Assembly (NCBI RefSeq): GCF_009730915.1
Contig: NC_052488.1
Span: 21,570,305 to 21,634,304 of the forward strand
Direction: 5' to 3'
DNA: 64,000 bases
From: Dioscorea cayenensis subsp. rotundata
Lineage: Eukaryota; Streptophyta; Magnoliopsida; Dioscoreales; Dioscoreaceae
The notes below the pieces were generated by a model. That model saw nothing but the letters and a program-made list of their open reading frames with translations. It made no database searches and was not told the origin of the DNA. Made by a program: the position numbers and the translations under genes. Positions 33,374 to 47,600 of the stretch are shown piece after piece. Every line of letters starts with the position of its first letter. Within the stretch, counting starts at the first letter, position 1.

Positions 33374-34025
33374 TTAGTTTGTTCCCCCAAGGAGAGCCTT
33401 GAGACGCTCCACCACAGCCACTTCAAGAAAGCTCACCTTAGCCACAATCTCAGCCAACAAATCATTACTAAACAAAGCCCTTGGAACCAACTGAGCCCTA
33501 GGGTTTTCACTGTTGAAGGTGGCAATCACTTTTGCTCTGGTTCTCCCCGCATTCAAGTGAAACTGCAAGAGCCCTTGAGGGAAAACCATTAGGTCTCCAG
33601 CCCTCAAAGTCTTATAGTAAACTCTATTCTCCGAGGAGATAATGCCACCGAGAACCGTCCCTTCAAGTACAAAGATTAAACTCAGTGCCTCCAGGGTGAG
33701 TGTGAAGAGGGATGCCACCTCCGGGGAGCAACTCTGAGTACACTGCCGAGACACCGAGGCCGTTGAGGCCGGGGAACTGGCCGACAAATGCGTCGGTCGC
33801 TGAAACATTAATTGTGCTTGAAAACTTACGGGTTCTGAAGAATTCTGTGAAGATAAAGTCATTAACAGTGACTGTGGATTGATTCTTGCATGGATATCCG
33901 GAGGGGCTCACCGGCGCTGAGAGATCTGCAATGCAAAAGTCTTGGACACCGGCATTTGAGGAGGAGATGAGAATGGATGCATATGTGAAGAAGAGGATGA
34001 GAGCTAACATGTTGATGTTTTTCAT
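33374..34025 (-). pseudogene. GLP: Germin-like protein 5, frameshifted and with a metal ligand lost
   Basis: The N-terminal frame from 34025 gives a signal peptide (ISSSNA), GVQDFCIADLSAPVSPSGYP and [10 protein letters not shown], then runs into a premature stop. The homologous continuation (LIFVLEGTVLGGIIS and onwards) is in another frame, and one extra base in the AAA run at about 33678-33680 (plus strand) explains the shift. In the second frame motif 2 reads [16 protein letters not shown]: Gln (codon 33563-33565) stands where every neighbour has the metal-ligand His. The sequence ends LLGGTN. A TATA-like box lies at 34086-34091. The frameshift could be a sequencing error, but the His loss is independent of it. 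Confidence 0.9.
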
Positions 34026-34085
34026 GTGTTTAATTCTATGTGGTGATTCCTTTTTGAGGAGTGATTAGTTGTTATGGATGCTGAA

Positions 34086-34091
34086 TTTATA
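34086..34091 (-). promoter_or_regulatory. TATA-like box of GLP5
   Basis: TATAAA on the minus strand, 61 bp upstream of the start codon. Confidence 0.55.
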
Positions 34092-34099
34092 AAAAGAAT

Positions 34100-37000
34100 G
34101 TAGAAGTATTAATTGTTGGAAGTCATTAGGACTTTGAGTTTTTTGTTAATTTCAAAGTGCATGGACAAATTAGGTGAATGACGTTGATTAATGAAGAGTT
34201 AATATTTTAACGCAATATTATGCCTTCATGCTATATAAGCTGAGGCTCAAACTCTCTAGTAAGGACATGCACGAACATTCTACTGCTCGGTGTTAATAAA
34301 TAAAAAAAATGTTGGCCCTTGATTTTTTTTTTTTTATTATTAAATCGGATACCTAATTGTCTTTATTAGATGGTTTTACCAAATTCATGTGAGTATAAGT
34401 CAACTTTATGTTAAAGGACATAAAAGATTGAGTTGGTTGATGTATGTTCATGCAGGCAATCAAATTGGATGGTTTGATTCAGCTAATTTGAAAGTATTGA
34501 ATCTACATAACTACTTGCAAATATATATATGTGTATGTACATTGACTTTTTTTTTTTATAATAACGACTTATTTTTTGAAAAATATAAGGACTTATTTTT
34601 TACAGGGTGAATGATTTTGGCTGTCCAACATAATAACTAAATTATCTAATTAATTATATCAATTACAAATAATTTTTAATTAACCTCCAATTTAAACTAA
34701 TGTTAAACAAGTAAAATTAGCAAGAGAAAGTTTATTTTATTCTAGTTATATGTATAGATATATGTATATATATATTTTTTATTTTGAAATAAGCAAATGA
34801 ACCACATTTCATAAAGAATTGATATATATTATGAATATATATTGTAAACTGTTGAATAAATGAGTAAAAGTTTTTTTTTTTTTTTTCAAAATGATTAAAC
34901 AATGTGGTTGCAAAAAGTGTTGTGTATCAAGACCAAGGCACCAAATTGATAAATACATTGTACCTGAAGAAAGGAAAAAAATTGATGAACCTGTTTGTTA
35001 ATTTGGGAAAACTAATTCGTATATGGTACAATTTGACACCCTTGTTTTAATTTTTCATTTGATGTTTTATATTGCTTTTTCCATTTGAAGATGTGTGAAT
35101 AGAACAATAATAAGTCATCTTCAATGCTTTTCATTCAAATTTCTTGACAATAGTGCAAATAGATCAACAATAAAATGGTACGTGTAAAAAGGATTACAAA
35201 TAGCATGCAACCAGAAATTCAAAATAGGGAAAATGGCTCAAGATCTTGTTTGGCCCATTCATTGGTTGGTTGTCTTTTCTGTTGGTAATGGGCTGGCCCG
35301 TAGCGTCCTGGGCTGAACCTTTTTCATTTATTGTGAAAATTTAAATTAGGAAATAAATAAATGTACACTGTTTCTCATTTAGACATAAATCATACTTTAT
35401 GTAATTCAATCTTCCTGGACTCTAAGTTTAGTGAACTAGAGCTAATCTCCATATCTCTAATTTGCTTCTTGTTTCTTCAAATTTTATAACAAGCTTTGAA
35501 GCAAACAGAGCTAACAGTTGATTTTTATTTTTTATTTTTTAAATATCTTAAATAGTGTGTCTAAGTTATCCATCTTATTCTTTCGAGCCTCTATTCTAAT
35601 TTAAGTAAATTGGGTCCTTCTAGTATTTGAAATGGTTAAAACTAGCCCATAAACTGGTGCTAGTTTTTGTAATGGCTGGCAAGTTGAAGGCGCCAATGAT
35701 TTCAAAGCAAAGGCACGTGAGGAGGAGCACAGAGAGAAAAGCATCAATGAGCAAAGATGCTGCTGACTGGGTTGGTGAGGTGGCGGAATCTTCATCAGCT
35801 GGACCTATGGGCAAACGAGAAAGGAAGGGTAACGTTTGGTGGAGGGATTATGTTTGCAGCTGACAACGTCGCAGAAGGAAGGGGAGCGATTGGAGGAGGA
35901 TGAGAGTAGAGATACTCTGGTATAAAAAGGAAAGGGAAAGGGAGAATAGGGCATGGAAGAAGAAAGAAGAAGGTTCTTGGGCTCGTGAGGGTTTCCGGCG
36001 TCATCTCCGGCAATCCGACGGGAGGGAAGTGATTCCCATTATTAGTACTATTTTCTATTAGTATTCCGTAGATCCACAGCCTTATGAGCTTGGATTGTTA
36101 ATCTTTTTCCTGTTTGGAATTACTTGCTCTTGTTAAAGATTTGAGACTTATTCTGAACATTTGTGAGTTGTTGAATGTGGATTCCTTGTAAGAAGTTGTT
36201 GATTGAAAAGCTATCATCTGAAATTAATGGAAGAGGATCACTCTAGAAGGAGTATTTCCTATTCTGTTTGATCTTTGGATAGACATTCTATTTGTGATTG
36301 TGAATCCATTACAGTTTTCCTCTCTGATGCAACTGATGTATTTTTTTCCCCATTAAAATATTATTTAAAAAAATTAAAAGATAAAAAAAAATTATTAAAC
36401 TCAGATATACTAAAAATATCAAAACCCCCTCCCCCTAGCCACTTGGCTCCTCCCAGCATTGCTTCATCAGGTGATGAGTTGCAAGCATCACAGATCATTG
36501 GTTTTAGTGATGGTGCCTCTCCATGGTGGCATTTTGGGGAGGATCTAATGCTTCTTTCCTTTATTGATCTTGTTAAGGTAGTCCTTGGATTAGGACCAGA
36601 AGGAGATGAGGAGAGATTGAAGAAAATCAAGATTGAGTCAGCGAGTGATAGAGTGGGAGGATGGAGCAAGTGATAGAAATTAGAAAATGAAGATTGAGCT
36701 CAATTACTCTATGGATTAATTTTACCAATTTAAAATAATAAGAGGAACTCAATTTGTTCAAATTCGGGTAGAGGGATCATTTGGAATATTACACTATGTT
36801 TTTTTACATGATATATGGCTGAACTACATCAATTGCGCACATTAAATAAATTTGTATAAATTTTTCTCTGTCTTTCCCCTAGGCAAACCAATATTTAATG
36901 TTACAATATATATATATATATATATATATGAATAAGTCAAGAATTCAAACAATCTAATTTTGATTTGGAAAAAAACTAAAATACCAACTGGATAAGTTGT

Positions 37001-40000
37001 TTATGATGCAATATTCACTTAAAATTAAAATTAAGAAGATTACGAATATTTGTTTTTAATTTTTCGGACTATTATGCACCTCAATTGTCAAAGGAACATA
37101 AACCTTAAATATTATAAAATACCTTGAAAGGTGGGCCAAAATCTAAGAAGCTCAAGGAGGAAAACATTGGGGTATGTTTATATTATTGTTATTATTAAAT
37201 ATTAAATATAAAATATTTATGTAGTTAGAAATCTCTCATTTGAATAAGCCTAGAAAGGTGTTTATCACAAAAATGAATTAACATTAATATCATCAACGTG
37301 CAAATTATGTGTTTGCATCATCATGCGATGCAATTACTCTCAATATAAAAATCCATCAAATAAATTGAGATTACCAAACTATATATATAATAGCAAATAT
37401 CTCTAGAACAAGAAGTATCAACTACCCAAACTATTGAAGTATGCAAAGTTTGAGGTTTTTGAAAAGTGGCCGAAACTCCACAAAAGATAACCACCAGTGG
37501 TAATAAGAGAAGAAAATAACAAACCAAAAAACACAGGATAAGAAAAAACCCTAAAAGAAAGATCCTTTAGGGAGGTACAACAAAATAAGAACTAGATCTC
37601 ACCCGAAGAAGACGGGGCGACCTGCTCTAACTCTCTTGTGCTCAGGAAATCCCGACTCTTTTGAGGCATTCCTTACCACTCCCTTTTGTACTTAAACATT
37701 AATTCACATATAAATGTTTATAAAAAAAACCAATAAAATTAACTATTTTTCAACTAACCAATATCAATATCATATTGTCCACATCCACCAACTAATCTTC
37801 TTATCTTCTTAACGTGCTCATACACAACTAAATATATCCAAAACGCATGGCGTGCCGAGGTAGGCCATGTCACTACCTCTCTTTTCAAGCTTTGACAAGA
37901 GCTTGTGTTCTTGTCCACTGGTTGGGAAGCGTCACATGTGAACCCTGCATAAACTCAACCACAAATCACAAAGTTCTGAGTTTGTTATTATTAATCAAAT
38001 TTATTACTAGTTAAACCAGAGCTTGAGTCATTTTTTATTTTTATTTTTTATTTTTAAGTTTTAGCAAGCGTTTGGTTTGTAATTTGATAGCATGTTAGAG
38101 TTTATTACTCAGATTTTGTTTTATCAGATCTGTAGTTATGTACTTTTTTAAATTGTAAGTTTTTTAAAAATTTTTTATAGCATTTGAGGGATCAGATTAA
38201 TGACACTATATATCGTTCAAACTATACTTAAAAAGCAGCGTAACTAGATTAAGGTTAAATTGAATCCAGATTTACTTGATTTATAATCCAATTAGAGCTT
38301 ATTAAAGTATATTTTATAATTTTATTAAAGCGAAATAATTTTGTCAAACTATGCGGCTACCATTATACTTAATATTTAGCCTACAACGAAATCATAGGCT
38401 TCTTTAAATCTGTTAAATTTGAGTTTTCCGTATAAATCTAGTACTTTTGTTTTATTTTATTTCATAACTATGTAATAAAGAAAAAAAAAAGATTCTCCTT
38501 ATAAACAAATATTCAATTAATCCACAAGAACTTGGCCTTTGGCCTGGCCAACTAGCTAGAATAAAATTCCCTTTTAAATGATTGAATAATTATTACACTG
38601 ATTTATACATAAAACCTTCCAAACAAAGTTAATTTAATTATTTAAACTGATAAATTTTGATAATTTTAATAATAATAATAATAAAAATAAAAAAGAAACA
38701 ATCCAAAATTCTTTTGTTCTCTGGTCTCATCAGTGATCAGACCTTGTTTGTTCATTTGGGTTCTATCTATATACATGATTTAGTATACATTGTACTGTTA
38801 ATTGGTGTTCTGACACACTAGTGTCCATAATGGTCAGTGCTGGCCGCCGCCCTGTCAGACTCGTTCTCGTTGGACCCCACCTTTTTCAATCATGCTGTCC
38901 ATTGGGTGGGACCCACCTTTTTTTTTTTCTAATAATTTAAAACTTTTCTTTTACAATATTATTATTTTGTAAATTTCTTTGGCTCTGTGCTAACCATGCA
39001 AATGTTCGTTGTTATTATTATTTTATTTGGAAATTAATATTTTACAATGAGGAAAAAAAAAAGGTTGAAATTCATGAGGAAAAAGATGTTTGCCTTGTTG
39101 TGGAGTGGTTTTTAATTTGTTTATTAAAATCATATTCGATATTGATATTATCATCATATTAGATGATGGTAAAACTCGTTCACAGTAAAATATTATTCAT
39201 AATTTTTTAAAAAAACTATTTAAATGGATTTTGATGAGTCATTCGGAAAAAAAAGTAGTATCTCTCCCTCTAATATTGTATGACAGGGGATTTATTAGTC
39301 AATATGATACTTATAAATTTTTTGGTACACATAATAGATTTTGATTGCATAATATGGTATCTAGTCTAATTTATAATAAAATTTTTAGGGATCAATAAAT
39401 TATTATAACTAATACATATTTGTATTTATGTCTTTTAATAAATCCTATAAGTGATGAACACTAATAAAATAAGTGATGAACACTTGTGATCACTTGTTAT
39501 TAAAAAAAAAAAATTCAATGAGATAGTTGGGAAGGTCAATGAAAATTATTTATTCTTCAACGATGGGTTAAGATAAATGTGAGAGGTTGTAGAATAAGCA
39601 CAAAATGTCAAACCTGTGATCGTTCAAATATAAATTCAAGAGAGACAATTTTATTTTTAAGATATGTTTAGTAATTTAATAAGCGTATTAACTAGAAAAA
39701 ATTACTTAAAAAAAATTTGAACCATGTACTTATTCATATAATGTGCCACTACCTAAAATTTAATTTAATTTTCTCACAACTTTTATTGCATAATAATTAT
39801 AGCATAGAAATCATAAACACTTATTCAATGTCAAGCAACTAGAACAAAGTACTTGACATTTAACGTTATTTGATGCACTATATATTGTCTAATAACTACT
39901 TTTTTAATTTATATTTTAATAATTTATTATTCTTTTTACAAGGGGACAAGTGTTTTTGAACATAATTCCAATTATGGATTTTCTAGGTTCTCTAAGTACT

Positions 40001-40600
40001 ATTATACCTAAAATAACCAAACGTGTGGTAATTTATATTAATAACGATCAAAATATTAATTCTATCACTATCATATTTTTATAATATTTACACAGTATTA
40101 TAAACAGTACTATCGACTCTGAATCAACATATTCACTATCCAACTGGAATGTCACTCCACGGAGCATTAGTTGTTAATATCCTTATTTTGATTAAATAGA
40201 AATTTATTGTTAATAATTTAATAAACTTAGAATCTAATAATTAGTTACATAAAAAAAAAAAAAATCATTTCGGATCCAAAAGCGATCATTCCAAACCCGA
40301 AATATGGTAACCCCTGTGCTTCAAACGGTAACCTCACCAGGTGCATCCAAGATCCGTGTATTTAAAAAATATCTTTTTTAATTTTTAATTTTTAATTTTT
40401 ATACAGCCAAATGCGCGTGCGGAAATCATCATAATACCCAGAGGTTCAATTCGTGTATTGGTCCTTCCCTTAAGTGGGACCCAGCTATGCTTTTCGTACG
40501 TGGCATGATAAGAGACAGAGTGTATATCGTGTCATACAATCCTCTGTACATCCAAATCCGTTACAATAATAAAAGCCCTCATAATTGTTTAATTGAAATA
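34100..40600. other. AT-rich intergenic stretch, no convincing gene
   Basis: No recognised coding region. A more GC-balanced patch at 35620-36050 and a frame at 36275-36673 could be remnants of unidentified genes. (TA)n lies at about 36905-36929. The end of this stretch is the promoter side of the DENN gene, with a TATA-like ATATATAA at about 40598-40605. Confidence 0.5.
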
Positions 40601-40629
40601 TATAACTGTTCCTCCTTTTTCCGGCCGCT

Positions 40630-40716
40630 CGCTTGCGCGGCGATCGAGAGAACGAAGAACAGCTCCGGAGAGGACTCTTCTCGGCGGCCATCCCTCTCTT
40701 GTTCCTTTGATTCATC
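40630..40716 (+). other. Probable 5' non-coding exon of the DENN gene
   Basis: A GC-rich block ends TTCATC-GTGAGT, a strong donor at 40717. The next acceptor, TTTTCTGCAG at 41631, opens the exon with the start codon at 41661. The transcription start is placed only roughly, about 30 bp after an ATATATAA at about 40598-40605. Confidence 0.55.
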
Positions 40717-41660
40717 GTGAGTATGCTTTGTTTTGATTCTTTGGGGACGATTAATCCTTTGCTTTTTCGCCTTTGACCGAGAGTTTTCTTGTTTTTTTTT
40801 TTTATTCTTGTTTGTTGAATTCGGGAGTTGAGAGAGACTGATTTTGTGAAGATCCGGGGCCTTTGTTTACTTTGATTGATTTGATTTTTCTGTTTCCTTG
40901 AATTAGAAATGAGTTTTTTTTTTTGTGTGTGTGTGTAAATTTTTGATCTTTTCTGATGATTGTGTTGTTTTGAGGTTGTGGATTGATTGTGAAATCTTGA
41001 ACGAAGGGAGAACTGTGTGGTTCTTCATGTGTGAAAAAAGTTTTTGTTTTTGGAGGTTTAGTTTTAATTCTTGAACTCTTCGATTGGCATAGATTGAGGA
41101 GAAATTAATGTGAAAGTGGGTAGTTTGATGCATAGAATGGAATTTGGGGGTTTAACTACTCTGGGGATTAGGCCCTTTATTTGATCAGGGACTGCGGGTT
41201 TTTAGCTGGTTTTTATTGCTGGCGCTTTTTATGTGGGAAAAGAAAAGGTTAGGAGAGATTGAGACTATTATTTTATCAATTCAAGAAAGTGAAAGAATAT
41301 TACTATTTTCTGCTGAAGGGTTTATAATTAAATTAGTTGGTAATATGGAGGCCACCATTTTTATATGCTACATCCAACTGAGACCATTAGCCGCTGTTTC
41401 TTCCCTCAAGTAGAGCAGCATCCCAATGAATTTTTATATTCTTGATATTCACTTTACTTCCCGGAAAAATATTGGCAGATTGTAAAGCTGAGCTTCCAGG
41501 CAATAAATTCCTAGTATGAAATTTTTTTTTTCCCATTTTTCTTTAGCTTATCTGTTTGGAAATCTTTCTGTGAATGTGCAAATAATTCCGCATGCTTTTA
41601 TTTAGCAGAATTATATTAATGTTTTCTGCAGGATTTGGAAGATAAACATTGTAACATAGC

Positions 41661-44600
41661 ATGGATAAGAATGAAGAGTCTGGGATTTCTTCATTATTTA
41701 TACAAACAACTGAAGATGTTGCAAATGCTGTTGCCACCGCTGCTTCTGCAACAACTGTTCGCTCGCCACGTCCATCTGTAGTGTTCTCATCAAGAGACGA
41801 CAGTGGCAATAACCAGCTTCAGAAACTGCAACGTCGGGTTATAAGCGTTTTAAAGGGATTTTCGCCTCCACCAGAAGTCAAAAAGGCAACTTATAATCCA
41901 GAAATACTCACCAGCCAAAAAAGGCAGTGGGCAAATTTTCAGTTGCAAGCCTTGGTATGCTCATCCCTTTTATGTTTCAGTGGCTTTGGTTGCCCTTTTA
42001 CTCTTCTAGTTTATGCAGGTTTGGGTATGTGCTTTGCCAACTCTTTTTTTCCTTCAATTTTCATGGTTTTTTGTTATGTACTTGTGAACTCTGTCACCTG
42101 CAAGAAAATTAACAGGTTTGTACATGTCATGTTTCATTAATCATTGGACAAGCAATGGTCAAGAATCAAGATCATTTGATAGGTTGATGTTGTTAATCAG
42201 CCATGTGTAACTGCTTCAACTCTCTGTGGCTGTTTTCCTTCTGTATATTAGATTATATACCTCTTTGTTTCCTGCATCTGAAAGATCATTTTTCCTTTTG
42301 TATTTATCATACATAGATTATTTTGAGCAGGATCAAAGGTCGGTCAAAGAACCATCAAAGCTTATTGAGAGCATAGTAGTTGTTGGACTTCATCCAAGAA
42401 CTGATGTTCGGGCTCTTGAAAAGCATGTATTGGAGAGAAGTAATGAAGATCAAAAGAAATCTAGAAGCATGCTTAATTTTCATCAACAAGTTCATGCTGA
42501 ACCAAATTTTGAACCCCAGGTACTTTTTTTCATATTCAAATTATTGATATGAGATTCATTCATATATGGTTTACTTTCTCATTTAGCCAATATATTGCTT
42601 TCTTTGTGATGTGTCTTTTCTCGGATTATTAACAATGACTGATCTCTATTCATTGTGAGAATGTCTCTTCAGATTTTGCATTAATACTTCCAATTTCATG
42701 TGGTATACTTATAATGCATATATTGTTGTTGCCTTCCATTTACCAAATAGACTTGTAGGACAAAATCTTGACTAATTGATTTTTTCTTTTATCCTTTCCA
42801 GATTTTATTTGTGTATCCTCCAAAAAAGAAGCTACCTCTCAAGTACAAGGATCTCCTCTCCTTTTGCTTTCCCGGAGGCCTGGAGGTTTGGTACTTTATT
42901 TTGTGATGCTAATTTTGGTCACACTTTATAATGGCCATCCCTTTCTGCATTCTAACTTGGAAATTTCTTTATGAAGCCAACTTTTTGGTTCACATTTATC
43001 TTGTTTTGACAAACTAAATGATTTCATTAAAAAGAAAATCACATATTAAGCTCTCCTCTGTATAAAAGGGCACACCCTATCTGATGGGATTCCCTGGATT
43101 TGATTTAATAAACGGAACATAGCTTTACTCTTTTAATATGGGCAGTCTGGGATCATCTAACAGCTTGTAGCATAAAAGTGTTTACAATATGCATTTTCTG
43201 TCGGTGCATATCTGTTCATGAGATATTTGTGTATGAGTGTGTTATACATCTGCTTATTTGGAGTTTTCTACCATTCAATTTTTTGCAGTCTATAGGAAAA
43301 TCTCCAACTATGTTTCAGTCATCTTGTTTTTACTATATTTGATTCTTATTTATCAGTGGTCCTCTCCTCTTTTGTGATCATCTCTTCTGCTCACTAAATT
43401 TATCTATATGTCAAGGCATTGTTGTGGTTATTTTATTGAAAATGTTGAAAATGGCTGCTCTTATCTCTAGGTTCATGCAGTAGAAAGAACCCCTTCACTG
43501 AGTGAGTTGAATGAAATTCTTCTTGGCCAGGTAAATAAGCTTTGAATAATTTTATTTTTTTATGCCCAATTGCATAGTAAAACTAGGAAAAGTGCTTCTA
43601 TATTTTACTTAATCTGTATCCTTGGTCTCATAAGCAATGACCTTTCTGCAGGAGCAAGTCAAGCAGAGTGATTTGTCTTTTGTGTTCCGCCTACAGGTGA
43701 TTTAGTATATCTCTTGATACTATTTGTTGCACCATTTTGTTCTTTATTGCCAAGTATTACGATTGTTATGTCTCTATTTTACTGTTTGCTATTTGTTTTT
43801 GTCATTTGATCTCATGAAGGGTGTGGGTCTTCTCAAGTTACCACTATTGGAATATATTAAGGTTTTTGATGGCATGGAATTTTTTGTTAATGATCTGGAT
43901 GTGTTGATGTGCTCTTGAACTAGGTTTTACATCTAAAGTTATGTGATATTATCCTGAACTGATGCAGTACTTCATTTGACTATTATAGATGTTGACATGT
44001 TGTTCTTTCATGTCATAAATCATAAGGTTTGGCATTATACTAGTCCCCTTCCCATTAAGTTCAAACTATTTGATTTCATCTTGATTTAAAAAATAGGTAC
44101 CAGAATGGATTGGGAAGGTTTGACACTATACTAGCTCCCTTCCTATTAACTTCAACTATCTCATTTTCATCTTGATTGAAATTGGTACCTGTATGAACTG
44201 GTTCATACACCTCCCCTCCATTGGAACATGCAAGCCCTCATAACGCCCCTATCATGTATGGTAGTTATCTTGAGCTGTCAATGCTTATCCTAGTAGAATG
44301 GGGCAGTTATGCAAAAGTCCATTACTTTGGAATGCTGACCAGATTGAACTTTTAGTAGGACTTCAACTCCATCTTTACTTCTGCTAAGGTTTCATATTGT
44401 GAGATACAATAACGTGAATTGATGATGATTTATTTCTCTTGTTGTTTTCTGATGTGAAAAGTATGATTTGGCTTCAGTTCAGTCTTTTTTCTGGATGTGC
44501 AACCTTAACATCCCTTACAGTCCATAGATTCTTATCAGACATTATTATTCCTCAGGTGGCTGATGATTCATCTTTATATGGATGTTGTGTTTATATTGAA

Positions 44601-47600
44601 GAAATAGTACAGAAACCTTCAGGATTAATTTCAATGCTTTCAGAAGAGCAAGGAACCTGTTTTCCTTTGAGCCGATACATAATAACCACACCCCGGTGCT
44701 ACTGCATTCTATCAAGGCTTCCATTCTTTGACTTGCATTTTGGTATATTGCGAAGGTGACATTGCATTTTCTTGGATCAGTTTGCTTTCCTTTTTTTTTC
44801 TTCTTTTTCCTTTCCTTTTGTTTTCAACATTACATTTGAATGGTTAGCTGACATTATTTCCAGGGATTTTTCTTGTTGATGCATATTTTCTTTAGTTTGA
44901 AGTAAACCACGAGGCGATTTGATATACTAATTACTGTGATTTTTCTTCTGCCCTCAACTCATTGTAGTTAAAATGTTAATATTTATCATTTTCTTTCTTG
45001 TTATCACTATTAAGAAGGCTAGATCCTGAGCTATTGTTGGAAGTTGAATTTAAGCGGCAATCAGGGTACTATGTCCATCTATTAATTGTTCTGGTAATTT
45101 CTGAAGCAAGTGTATTGCTAATTTTGCATCCGTGCCCTTCATAATAAAATTTATGAGGTTCAATGTAAATAGGTTCTAAAATAATGAATTTAAGTTCAGA
45201 AAACACAATTGTAACCATAAGAGGCATACTGATAACATCAACATGGCTTGCTTTAGGACTTAGGAGGTGAGAAGGGAGATGTGCCAGGACAAGGAATACA
45301 AAATTATCTGATTGAGCTCTGGAGGCTCTTTAACTTCAAATATGCTCTACCTTGATGCAACTTGCTGATTTCCTTGGGAGTTCTTCAGTTATCTGCTTGC
45401 AAGGGAATCTAAGTCTGGAGTTTTATGTTATATTACTTATTTTTCATTGGTTTGCTTTGAACATTTGCACAGGAATCCCCAAAGTGAAGTAGTAGATTGT
45501 CATTAATTTAAGCAACTATGCTCCTTTCACAAATTAAAATTTTCTCTCTTCTTGGTGTTGTTTGCATCACACAATGATAATATAAAATTGTTGAATAGTT
45601 TTTATTGTTTTTCTTGCATGTCACTGTTTTGGAGCCTTCAGTGTGAAGGTTTTTTGCTTGTTTAATATCAGCTTGAATTTGGCTTATTGTAATTCCTAAT
45701 TTCAGGAGATTGTGATACTCTCTTATTGGATAAGCATCTTGACATGCTTCTCTTGTTCCTGCAGCATTTTCAGTGAAGAAAGGTATGAACGGTTGACAAG
45801 AGGCATTGAGATGCTGAACTTGTTATCATTGGAGGAAAATTATGGGCAAGACAGAACTGATGATGAACCCAAAAGCACTGAACAGGATCAATCTTCTGCT
45901 GATGACAGAGGTCAGGTGGAGTTCTCCAATATTGATATAGAAGCTCCTCGTGAAAAAATCTCTGGAAATGGGAATCCACCTGTTTCCTGTGAGCCTGAAG
46001 AAGAATTGGATTCACAGGAAACTCTAAAGAGCAGCACAGCTCTTGATGTTGGTAAAGAAGCAGGTGATGTGACTGATGGTGATACCGAAATTAGTCTTCA
46101 AAATGGTCACAAGGAGCCTAGTAGTGAAACTACAAAGAGAAAACACTTTGAAAAGCAATTTCCAGTGGCTCTTTTACCACTTCTGCAATATCACCAATAT
46201 GAAAGCCCTGAATCTCATACGAGGTAAGACCATTGTGTTTTATCGTGAATTTCTTTCCTTCGACAGGTCTTCCTTTGCAGTAGACTCAATTTGAAACTTT
46301 TATGTTATTTCAAAAGGCGCCCTAATGTACAACTGTTTACTCTTAGATTAAGCTAAGTGTAGATTCTCCCTATGATTGTATCTTGTTCTGGTCAATATGG
46401 TAGATTAGATGATTAGGATATCTGTTTGGCTTGAGCCATCATACACACTGGATATATAGCTTACATTTTTTCCCAAATTGATCAAACTATTCTATCTGTT
46501 TTTTAGTTTATTGAAAATTAAGTAAATAGAAAATGGGCTTTGCTTAATAAACTCCAAGTGTTAAACTGATCAATTTCTTTTTATGCGTAAAACTAGCCTT
46601 CAGTGTATATATGATACTTGATCCAGCGGTAAGGGGGAGCAGAAAATGAAAAGTCATGTCTTTGTGTCTAATGCAAGAACCCAATTTTTCTTATTGAGTT
46701 GAAGACACCTATTTGTATTGCCAGTGATGGTGAAACTTTACACATATTCAGATTCTAGGTTGTAACCTTAAATATGGTTGAGATCCTTGTGTTGTGTAAG
46801 CTCCAAGGTGAAAAATTGTTTCAAGAAGAGACCCGACTTCCTGTATAATTGGATTTTCTTGTGTCATTATGTGCCACCTTTATTAACTCCTGGTACTCTA
46901 AAGTTGTATTTAGAAAGTATTTAAAAATGATGTTGAGATTTCCCATTTAACCTGCAGTAGAGTAATTTTGAAATTACCTTCTTGTGTGGCTTTAAAAGTT
47001 ATACATGTTCTTTTCAGCATTAGATGAGCTTAGGGGGTTGAAAATGAATCTCTTGATCTTTTATCTGTGGATGCTGATGGTATTTATGTAAAACTTTGCT
47101 AGTTTGCTTTTCATAGCTGCCTAAGAATCAAAACTTTTTGTTTGTTTCTCTAGATGCGGTTTCTATGGTTCTTCTGAAGACAAAAACTTCAGGTGTGAGA
47201 TGGATGACTTGGAGCCGGAGGAACCTTCTTCATCTGGCCAGGAAGATTGCACCAAGCATGACAGCATTCTTGAATGGGCCAAGGTTCAATGTCAATCTAT
47301 TTAGATGGAATTATCCAACTTCTCTCCTTCTGTCCTTGACTTTCTTTCTATAGAATGTGATACTCCTAACCTTTCTGATGAGGATTTAGGCTGATAATGT
47401 TTAATGCTCTCCGCAATTAAGTCAGTAGGAGCGTTGAGCAATTAGCTGCCTTCACTTGATTTGTTCTTTTAATCACATGGCATGGATATTCCTTTTTCAG
47501 GTGAACAACCATGGATCCTTGCAGATAATCTGTGAATATTATAAGTTACAATGTCCCACTAGAGGTTCGATGATTACTTTCCAACCTCTTGAACACCTGC

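Noticed and set aside
35600-36050. Possible short gene (both strands open, GC-balanced)
   Set aside because: No family resemblance, no good start and splice context, and both strands are open, which suggests composition and not coding.
36275-36673. 132-codon frame including a 70-residue GDELQASQIIGF region
   Set aside because: It starts in T-rich sequence with a hydrophobic and Lys-rich mix, and I recognise no domain; support is too weak to call a gene.
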